From CAURMH01 sp963525745 (GTDB taxonomy: Bacteria > Pseudomonadota > Gammaproteobacteria > Enterobacterales > Pasteurellaceae): 5,724 nucleotides of DNA. Location of the stretch: assembly GCA_963525745.1 (NCBI GenBank), contig CAURMH010000068.1, positions 1 to 5,724 on the forward strand, given 5' to 3'. Positions 1 to 4,578 of the stretch are shown here, piece after piece. The position numbers and the translations under genes were made by a program. The notes below the pieces were generated by a model that did not search any database, had not been told where the DNA came from, and saw only the letters and a program-made list of their open reading frames with translations. Each line of letters starts with the position of its first letter. The first letter of the stretch is position 1.

Positions 1-302
1 GTTCCGGTATGTTGACCGATGCGCAAACGGAAGAAACCTTAAAAGCAATGTATGCGGAAGGTTATGTGTGCGAACCGCACGGCGCGATTGCGTATCAAGT
101 GTTGAAAGATCAACTCAAAGCGGGTGAAACCGGTATTTTCCTTTGCACTGCGCACCCGGCGAAATTTAAAGAATCGGTCGAGCGCATTCTTAGTTTGGAA
201 TTGCCGCTTCCGGAAGCCTTGGATAGACACAATAAATTGCCGTTACTTTCCGATAAAATGGAGAATGATTTTGCGCAATTACGTGCTTATTTGTTAAAAT
301 AA
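1..302 (+). CDS. thrC: Threonine synthase, C-terminal part (5' end outside window)
   Basis: Threonine synthase is the PLP enzyme that converts O-phosphohomoserine and water to threonine and phosphate, the last step of threonine synthesis in the cytoplasm. The frame is open from the first bases of the window, so the ATG at 9 is an internal Met and not the start. About the last 99 residues are visible, against about 428 for E. coli ThrC. The segment EPHGAIAYQVLKDQL followed by TAHPAKFKESVERIL, then LPLLSDKMENDFAQLRAYL at the end, matches the C-terminus of the E. coli protein nearly position for position. The PLP-binding lysine lies upstream and cannot be checked. The gene ends in TAA. No convincing terminator hairpin follows; an uptake signal starts 9 bp after the stop. 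Upstream thrA and thrB, the usual partners, would lie outside the window. Confidence 0.95.
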   Translation, partial: SGMLTDAQTEETLKAMYAEGYVCEPHGAIAYQVLKDQLKAGETGIFLCTAHPAKFKESVERILSLELPLPEALDRHNKLPLLSDKMENDFAQLRAYLLK

Positions 303-310
303 CAGGGAAA

Positions 311-319
311 AAGTGCGGT
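311..319 (+). repeat. DNA uptake signal sequence (Hin-type USS), intergenic
   Basis: This is an exact AAGTGCGGT core on the plus strand. It is followed by the extended pattern of the Haemophilus signal: a free base, a purine, an AT tract (GATTTT), a short spacer, then a second purine and AT tract (GTTTTA, to about 337). It promotes uptake of family DNA by the competence machinery and lies just after thrC. The TTGACA at 325-330 falls within this extended signal, so it should not be read automatically as a -35 box. Confidence 0.9.
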
Positions 320-361
320 CGATTTTGACAAAGTTTTACCTGAGTAGAATTCGTCGCTTTA

Positions 362-367
362 TATAAT
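362..367 (+). promoter_or_regulatory. Candidate -10 box ahead of selD
   Basis: There is an exact TATAAT in the AT-rich gap between thrC and selD, 77 bp before the selD start. No good -35 hexamer sits 16-18 bp upstream (the bases there read about CCTGAG), and the nearby TTGACA at 325-330 is 31 bp away, too far, and belongs to the uptake signal. A selD promoter is expected in this gap because thrC normally ends its own operon, but the exact position is a guess. Confidence 0.25.
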
Positions 368-434
368 ATTTGTCGTTGAAATATGAACTTAAATCACAAT
401 AACCAATTTATTTATAACCGTTCGTTTATGATAT

Positions 435-439
435 AGGAG
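435..439 (+). promoter_or_regulatory. Ribosome-binding site that sets the selD start
   Basis: AGGAG lies 5 bases before the ATG at 445. The competing in-frame ATG at 481, which would give a length closer to E. coli SelD, has no comparable purine-rich site in front of it. The site therefore favours the longer, 359-residue form. Confidence 0.75.
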
Positions 440-444
440 TAAAA

Positions 445-1524
445 ATGACCCATAAAGCTGTGCACGTTGTGCAAGATGAAATGGCGGCCGATCGTATCCG
501 CTTAACACAATATAGCCATGGAGCGGGCTGCGGATGTAAAATTTCGCCAAAAATATTGGAAACTATTTTACATTCTAAAATGGAAAAATTTGTTGACCCG
601 AATTTATTGGTCGGCAATGAAACGAAAGATGACGCGGCAGTATATGACATCGGTAATGGTATTGGAATTGTCAGTACGACGGACTTTTTTATGCCGATTG
701 TCGATGATCCTTTTGACTTTGGCCGCATTGCCGCAACCAATGCCATAAGCGATATTTTTGCGATGGGCGGAAAACCGATAATGGCCATTGCGATTTTAGG
801 TTTTCCGATTAACAAATTACCGGCCGATGTCGCGCAACGTATTGTTGACGGAGGTCGTTTTGCTTGTCGTGAAGCGGGCATTGCTCTTGCAGGCGGACAT
901 TCCATTGATTCTCCCGAACCCATTTTCGGACTGGCCGTAACGGGCATTATTAATACCGATAAAATCAAGAAAAATGCATCGGCGCAAGCAGGCTGTCATT
1001 TGTATCTGACGAAGCCGTTAGGTATCGGAATCCTGACGACGGCGGAAAAACAGGGAAAATTAAAACCCGAACATAAAGGCCTGGCGACTCGATTAATGTG
1101 TGAAATGAATACGATTGGCAATGAATTTTCTCAGATCGATGGCGTAACGGCGATGACCGATGTAACCGGTTTTGGATTGTTGGGGCATTTGGCTGAAATT
1201 TGCGAAGGTTCCAATCTCAATGCCGAAGTGGATTTCAGTGGCATTAAAACACTGGATGGCGTGTATGATTATATCGCGCAAGGTTGTATTCCGGGCGGAA
1301 CTCAACGCAATTTCGATAGCTACGGACATAAAATTGTCACGCTCAATGAACAACAAAAAGCCGTATTATGCGACCCACAAACATCGGGCGGTTTGCTGAT
1401 CGCCGTCAAACCTGAAGCTGAGCATGAGGTTTTCGCCGTGGCACATAAAGCGGGTGTTGAGCTATATCCGGTCGGCAAATTGTTAAAGCGACAAAATATG
1501 CCGGAATTTATTGTAATAAAATAA
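445..1524 (+). CDS. selD: Selenide, water dikinase (selenophosphate synthetase), cysteine form
   Basis: SelD makes selenophosphate from selenide and ATP, releasing AMP and phosphate. Selenophosphate is the selenium donor for selenocysteine tRNA and for 2-selenouridine in tRNA. The protein has 359 residues against 347 in E. coli, with a constant offset of 12 because of a longer N-terminus. The active-site loop HGAGCGCK is at 25-32: Cys29 is the catalytic residue (E. coli Cys17) and Lys32 is the essential lysine (E. coli Lys20). The metal/ATP aspartates are present: DDAAVYD at 62-68 (Asp63), TTDFF (Asp80), ISDIFAMGG (Asp103) and AMTDVTGFG (Asp239). The C-terminal AIRS-type domain carries TKPLGIG at 189-195 and CDPQTSGG at 309-316. 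The codon for residue 29 is TGC, so no selenocysteine recoding is needed, unlike in H. influenzae SelD. The next gene follows after 12 bp. Its presence implies that the cell makes selenoproteins (typically formate dehydrogenase) or selenated tRNA. Confidence 0.97.
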   Translation: MTHKAVHVVQDEMAADRIRLTQYSHGAGCGCKISPKILETILHSKMEKFVDPNLLVGNETKDDAAVYDIGNGIGIVSTTDFFMPIVDDPFDFGRIAATNAISDIFAMGGKPIMAIAILGFPINKLPADVAQRIVDGGRFACREAGIALAGGHSIDSPEPIFGLAVTGIINTDKIKKNASAQAGCHLYLTKPLGIGILTTAEKQGKLKPEHKGLATRLMCEMNTIGNEFSQIDGVTAMTDVTGFGLLGHLAEICEGSNLNAEVDFSGIKTLDGVYDYIAQGCIPGGTQRNFDSYGHKIVTLNEQQKAVLCDPQTSGGLLIAVKPEAEHEVFAVAHKAGVELYPVGKLLKRQNMPEFIVIK

Positions 1525-1536
1525 AAAACGATTTAT

Positions 1537-2256
1537 ATGGCGCTATGGGTGGCATGGGGAAATATTCGGCAGCCTTTTCCCTTTGAACGAATTCCTGCCG
1601 AATTCATTTCCGATTCATTGCGGCAGAATGTCGGCGGCACTGCTCGGCTTCAACAGCGCCACCAATGTCGCCGTTTAGCGCATTTTTTGCTGTGGTCGTT
1701 ATTGGAAAAAACGCCAAAATCAACCGCACTTTTAGCCCGGATCAAACGGACGCAAAGCGGGCGCCCTTATTTTGAAAACAGTCATCTTGATTTTAATATG
1801 AGCCATTCGGGCGATTGGGTCGCCGTTGCCTTACAAACCGGCAACGCTTCTCACCAATGGGACAAAAATGTCATCGGCATAGATATTGAAATCCCTAAAC
1901 AGCGTAATTTTTCGGCTTTATTGGCGCATTTTGCGCCACCGCAGGAACAAAATTGGTTTGGACAACAAAAAAATATGCAAGAAGCGTTTTATCGTTGTTG
2001 GTGTTTACGGGAAGCGGTATTAAAATCGCAGGGCGTGGGCATCGTCAAGCTATCCGAAGTGGTTCATGAAGCCAAATCCAAACGAATTTTTACGGCTTAT
2101 TGCCCCCCGGGACGACTTTGGTACAGTAGCGAATGGCCATTTTATTTCGCTTTATTCAGTAATCAAGGCGACATTCGTCCACAAATTTTTTCTTGGAACA
2201 ACACACAATTCGTCGAATGTCCTTTACATCATTCTCTCCTTTACACAGTAAATTGA
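1537..2256 (+). CDS. 4'-phosphopantetheinyl transferase, Sfp/EntD/AcpT type
   Basis: Enzymes of this superfamily move the phosphopantetheine arm of coenzyme A to a serine on a carrier protein. The 239-residue length fits the Sfp-type pseudo-dimer rather than the roughly 120-residue AcpS. Visible motifs in order are an Arg-rich helix (RHQCRRLAHFLLWSLL, 41-56), GRPYF at 75-79, NMSHSGDWVAVAL at 87-99, GIDIE at 114-118 (Mg ligands Asp116 and Glu118), and WCLREAVLK at 155-163 (Glu159, Lys163), the W-x-x-K-E-A-x-x-K signature with Arg158 in place of the first Lys. The carrier-protein substrate is unknown; no synthase lies nearby. There is no recognisable ribosome-binding site, the gene starts 12 bp after selD and in the same frame, so translation may depend on ribosomes ending selD. 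An uptake signal at 1723-1731 is read as Thr63-Ala64-Leu65. By order it resembles H. influenzae HI0152, next to hflK. The family is secure; the exact start and substrate are not. Confidence 0.88.
   Translation: MALWVAWGNIRQPFPFERIPAEFISDSLRQNVGGTARLQQRHQCRRLAHFLLWSLLEKTPKSTALLARIKRTQSGRPYFENSHLDFNMSHSGDWVAVALQTGNASHQWDKNVIGIDIEIPKQRNFSALLAHFAPPQEQNWFGQQKNMQEAFYRCWCLREAVLKSQGVGIVKLSEVVHEAKSKRIFTAYCPPGRLWYSSEWPFYFALFSNQGDIRPQIFSWNNTQFVECPLHHSLLYTVN
1723..1731 (-). repeat. DNA uptake signal sequence (Hin-type USS) inside the transferase gene
   Basis: ACCGCACTT on the plus strand is an exact AAGTGCGGT on the minus strand. Reading leftwards on the minus strand it continues with TGATTTT, a short spacer and GTTTTTT, a good match to the extended signal. 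It lies within the coding region, in a variable stretch between the N-terminal helix and the GRPYF motif. Confidence 0.9.
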
Positions 2257-2308
2257 GCAGCCGATTGATTTTAGCCGTCCCGATTACCTTAAAAATCCTC
2301 CGAAAACG

Positions 2309-2317
2309 ACCGCACTT
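2309..2317 (-). repeat. DNA uptake signal sequence (Hin-type USS) ahead of hflK
   Basis: ACCGCACTT on the plus strand is an exact minus-strand AAGTGCGGT core, followed on that strand by CGTTTT, a spacer of six and ATTTTT, which fits the extended signal well. It sits in the gap between the transferase gene and hflK, 14 bp before the candidate promoter. Confidence 0.9.
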
Positions 2318-2330
2318 AAATGCTATTCCT

Positions 2331-2360
2331 CTTGTGTTTTTATGGATTACCCCTTATATT
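2331..2360 (+). promoter_or_regulatory. Candidate hflKC promoter: overlapping sigma70-like and sigma32-like elements
   Basis: Sigma70 reading: TTGTGT (2332-2337), 17 bp, TATATT (2355-2360), four and five matches of six to consensus. Sigma32 reading: CTTGTG (2331-2336), 13 bp, CCCCTTAT (2350-2357), against the heat-shock consensus CTTGAA and CCCCATWT, with the same 13-bp spacing as the E. coli groESL promoter. Either would start transcription near 2365, leaving a leader of about 35 bases before hflK. The match is by eye and the heat-shock reading is a hypothesis. Confidence 0.45.
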
Positions 2361-2390
2361 CGTCAAAATTTTGTCACTTTTTTATAAACT

Positions 2391-2394
2391 GGAG
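2391..2394 (+). promoter_or_regulatory. Ribosome-binding site that sets the hflK start
   Basis: GGAG lies 6 bases before the ATG at 2401. The frame is open further upstream to an ATG at 2320, but the 27 extra residues have no counterpart in HflK, overlap the candidate promoter and would place a hydrophobic stretch ahead of the usual hydrophilic N-terminus. The start at 2401 is therefore chosen. Confidence 0.85.
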
Positions 2395-2400
2395 AACGTA

Positions 2401-3651
2401 ATGTCAGATCAAGATCCTTGGGGAAAACCGGGGCAAAACGGCTCAAATGGGCAAGCGGGACAATCGGAACACCACTCGTCGGAACAGGGCCAAAAACAAT
2501 CGAATTGGCGAGGTGATCAACAAAATCGCCGCGATGAAAAGGAGCAGGCGCCGCCGGACATTGAACAGGTTTTCGCCAATTTAATGAAAAAATTAAGCGG
2601 AAAAAATACTTCAAATAAAGGGCGTACCAACGGTGGAGTGCCATCTTTTAATTTTGGCAAACTTTTCCCCATTGCTGTCGTTATCGGTTTAATCGCTTGG
2701 GGCGTAAGCGGTTTTTACACAATCAAAGAGGCTGAACGTGGAATCGTATTACGCTTCGGCGAACTCCATTCGATTGTGCAACCGGGACTCAACTGGACAC
2801 CGACTTTTATTGATAAAGTTCTCCCCGTTAATGTTGAACAAATCAAGGAGTTAAAAACGCAAGGCGCAATGCTGACGCAAGATGAAAATATGGTCAAAGT
2901 GGAAATGACCGTGCAATATCGCGTACAGGATCCGGCTAAATATCGCTTTAGTGTAACGAATGCGGACGATAGTCTATCCCAGGCTACGGATAGCGCGCTG
3001 CGTTACGTTATCGGGCATATGACAATGAACGATATTCTTACCACAGGACGTTCCGTCGTGCGTGAAAATACGTGGAAAGCCTTAAATGAAATTATCAAAC
3101 CGTACGATATGGGATTAGAAGTTATTGACGTAAACTTCCAATCGGCGCGCCCGCCTGAAGAGGTTAAAGAAGCTTTTGACGACGCGATTAAGGCGCAGGA
3201 AGACGAACAACGCTTTATTCGAGAAGCGGAAGCCTATGCCCGCGAAAAAGAACCGATTGCGCGCGGCGATGCGCAACGTATTTTAGAAGAAGCAACCGCT
3301 TATAAAGATCGCATAGTGCTTGATGCGAAAGGTGAAGTGGAGCGCTTACAGCGTTTATTACCCGAATTTAAAGCGGCACCGGATTTATTGCGTGAACGCT
3401 TGTATATCGAAACCATGGAAAAAGTGATGGCAAAAACCCCGAAAGTGATGTTGGATGCCTCCGGCGGCAACAACTTAACGGTATTGCCCATTGAGCAGAT
3501 TTTAAAACAAAAATCTGCTCAGCCGATTTCGCACGGCGAAAGTGCGGTCGATTTCGGCGAAGTTTCAACGCCGGTTCAATCAAGCAGAGCGACACCAAAA
3601 GAACCGCCGTCGTTGCAATTTGAGCATATTCGTCAAGGGAGAGGTCAATAA
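2401..3651 (+). CDS. hflK: HflK, subunit of the HflKC modulator of FtsH protease
   Basis: HflK is an inner-membrane SPFH/Band 7 protein with its bulk in the periplasm. With HflC it forms a large assembly around FtsH and moderates FtsH degradation of membrane proteins; the complex was first found through phage lambda CII stability. The 416-residue protein (E. coli 419) starts with DPWGKPGQNG in a Gly/Gln/Asn-rich cytoplasmic tail (1-50), then PPDIEQVFANLMKKL (51-65), one membrane segment at about 88-105, and GFYTIKEAERGIVLRFGE, the start of the Band 7 domain. PGLNWTPTFIDKV (128-140), NVQYRV-like VQYRVQDP, and DVNFQSARPPEEVKEAFDDA (243-262) match E. coli closely. An Ala/Glu/Arg-rich helix follows at about 262-325, then RERLYIETMEKV (331-342) and VLPIEQIL. 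The C-terminal tail (about 372-416) is low-complexity and carries an uptake signal. A perfect hairpin lies in codons 364-374. hflC overlaps the stop by one base. Confidence 0.97.
   Translation: MSDQDPWGKPGQNGSNGQAGQSEHHSSEQGQKQSNWRGDQQNRRDEKEQAPPDIEQVFANLMKKLSGKNTSNKGRTNGGVPSFNFGKLFPIAVVIGLIAWGVSGFYTIKEAERGIVLRFGELHSIVQPGLNWTPTFIDKVLPVNVEQIKELKTQGAMLTQDENMVKVEMTVQYRVQDPAKYRFSVTNADDSLSQATDSALRYVIGHMTMNDILTTGRSVVRENTWKALNEIIKPYDMGLEVIDVNFQSARPPEEVKEAFDDAIKAQEDEQRFIREAEAYAREKEPIARGDAQRILEEATAYKDRIVLDAKGEVERLQRLLPEFKAAPDLLRERLYIETMEKVMAKTPKVMLDASGGNNLTVLPIEQILKQKSAQPISHGESAVDFGEVSTPVQSSRATPKEPPSLQFEHIRQGRGQ
3492..3521 (+). repeat. Perfect 12-bp inverted repeat with a 6-base loop inside hflK
   Basis: The left arm TGAGCAGATTTT (3492-3503) and right arm AAAATCTGCTCA (3510-3521) are exact reverse complements separated by AAAACA. 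In mRNA this would form a stem of 12 pairs, including about five G-C pairs in the lower half. It lies within the codons for Ile364 to Gln374 of HflK, 130 bases before hflC, with no following U-tract, so it is not a standard terminator. It might act as an mRNA-stability or processing element, or be chance. Confidence 0.7.
3540..3548 (+). repeat. DNA uptake signal sequence (Hin-type USS) in the hflK 3' end
   Basis: Exact AAGTGCGGT, followed by CGATTT, a short spacer and AAGTTT, a fair extended-signal match. It is read in frame as part of Glu380-Ser-Ala-Val383 in the poorly conserved HflK tail, the kind of place where an uptake signal costs little. Confidence 0.9.
3636..3644 (+). promoter_or_regulatory. 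hflC ribosome-binding site within hflK
   Basis: The purine run AGGGAGAGG lies 6 bases before the hflC ATG and inside the last codons of hflK. Together with the TAATG stop-start overlap it indicates that hflC is translated from the same mRNA as hflK, in step with it. Confidence 0.8.
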
Positions 3652-4535
3652 TGCGTAAATTTTTATTTCCGGTATTCATCCTTATTATTATCGTCCTTTA
3701 TTCCGGTATCGTCGTTGTAACCGAAGGAACGCGTGGCATTATGTTACGCTTTAATAAAGTTCAGCGTGATGCGGAAAATAAAGTCGTTGTGTATGAACCG
3801 GGGCTGCATTTTAAAGTGCCTTTTATTGATAGCATTAAGGTTTTAGACGCTCGAATCAGAACACTTGACGGCTCTACCACGCGTTTTGTTACGGTAGAGA
3901 AAAAAGACTTGCTGGTCGATTCCTATGTTAAATGGCGAATCAACGATTTTGGTAAATTTTATACGGCAACCGGTGGCGGCGATTACACTCGAGCGGCAAA
4001 TCTATTAAGCCGAAAAGTCAACGACCGTTTACGCTCGGAGATTGCCTCACGCACGATTAAGGATATCGTCTCCGGCACGCGCGGTGAATTAATGGAAGGG
4101 GCAAAAAAGGCGCTAAGTACAGGACAGGACAGCTCCGCCGAATTAGGGATCGAAGTGATTGATGTTCGCGTAAAACAAATCAACTTACCAGACGAAGTTT
4201 CCTCTTCCATTTATCAGCGGATGCGTGCGGAACGTGATGCGGTAGCACGTGAACACCGTTCACAAGGTAAAGAAAAAGCGGCATTTATTCAAGCGGATGT
4301 TGATCGTAAAGTTACCCTTATTCTTGCTAATGCGAATAAAACAGCACAAAACTTGCGCGGTGAAGGCGATGCGACAGCGGCTCAGCTTTATGCGAACGCC
4401 TTCAAACAAGATCCGCAATTCTATAGTTTTATCCGCAGCCTAAAAGCTTATGAAAACAGCTTTGCCAACTCGGATAACATGATGATTTTGAAACCGGATA
4501 CGGAATTCTTCCGCTTTATGAAAGCGCCGAAATAA
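3651..4535 (+). CDS. hflC: HflC, subunit of the HflKC modulator of FtsH protease
   Basis: HflC is the SPFH/Band 7 partner of HflK, anchored in the inner membrane with its domain in the periplasm. The 294 residues begin with MRKFLFPVFILIIIVLYSGI, an uncleaved membrane segment at about 4-24, then VVTEGTRGIMLRFNKV. Diagnostic stretches shared with E. coli are VYEPGLHFKVPFID (47-60), EKKDLLVDSYVKWRI (83-97), ATGGGDY (106-112), the junction LGIEVIDVRVKQINLPDEV (165-183), MRAERDAVAREHRSQG (191-206), RGEGDATAAQLYANAF (236-251) and FIRSLKAYENSF (260-271). It is about 40 residues shorter than the E. coli protein (334) because the segment between KKALSTG and the LGIEV motif is absent; this matches the Haemophilus length and is not a truncation. 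The start overlaps the hflK stop by one base. A strong terminator follows 9 bp after the stop. Confidence 0.97.
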   Translation: MRKFLFPVFILIIIVLYSGIVVVTEGTRGIMLRFNKVQRDAENKVVVYEPGLHFKVPFIDSIKVLDARIRTLDGSTTRFVTVEKKDLLVDSYVKWRINDFGKFYTATGGGDYTRAANLLSRKVNDRLRSEIASRTIKDIVSGTRGELMEGAKKALSTGQDSSAELGIEVIDVRVKQINLPDEVSSSIYQRMRAERDAVAREHRSQGKEKAAFIQADVDRKVTLILANANKTAQNLRGEGDATAAQLYANAFKQDPQFYSFIRSLKAYENSFANSDNMMILKPDTEFFRFMKAPK

Positions 4536-4544
4536 TTAAGGGAT

Positions 4545-4575
4545 AAAAAGCGCGGTCAATTTGACCGCGCTTTTT
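4545..4575. terminator. Bidirectional intrinsic terminator between hflC and rnb
   Basis: AAAAAGCGCGGTC (4545-4557) and GACCGCGCTTTTT (4563-4575) are perfect reverse complements around the loop AATTT. On the plus strand the stem is followed by TTTTTCTTTT; on the minus strand by TTTTTAT. It therefore should end hflC transcripts from the left and rnb transcripts from the right, and it fills most of the 43-bp gap. Each arm contains AAGCGCGGT, one base from the uptake signal AAGTGCGGT, so it looks like an inverted uptake-signal pair that has changed at the same position in both arms. Confidence 0.92.
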
Positions 4576-4578
4576 CTT

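Noticed and set aside
303..340. A possible thrC terminator formed by the uptake signal and the downstream GACAAAGTTTT.
   Set aside because: The arms pair poorly, and the sequence is fully explained by the extended uptake-signal pattern.
325..367. TTGACA at 325-330 with TATAAT at 362-367 as a selD promoter pair.
   Set aside because: The spacing is 31 bp, too long for a sigma70 promoter, and the TTGACA is part of the extended uptake signal.
399..419. Direct repeat ATAACC at 399-404 and 414-419 just before the selD ribosome-binding site, possibly an operator.
   Set aside because: The repeat is only six bases in AT-rich sequence, and the flanking bases do not match well enough to separate it from chance.
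426..968. Long minus-strand open frame opposite selD (180 codons).
   Set aside because: It is a shadow of selD: the plus-strand frame encodes a full-length conserved enzyme, and the antisense product has no recognisable features.
2320..2400. A 27-residue upstream extension of hflK starting at the ATG at 2320, with a hydrophobic sequence.
   Set aside because: No ribosome-binding site precedes it, it overlaps the candidate promoter, HflK homologues begin with the DPWG-type hydrophilic tail, and the ATG at 2401 has a clear GGAG.
2257..2400. Possible small gene in the gap before hflK (64-codon frame starting at 2193).
   Set aside because: It lies in another frame of the transferase end, has no ribosome-binding site, and its sequence is explained by the uptake signal and promoter region.
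3368..3679. Minus-strand open frame opposite the hflK-hflC junction.
   Set aside because: It is antisense to two well-conserved genes, with no start context or recognisable domain.
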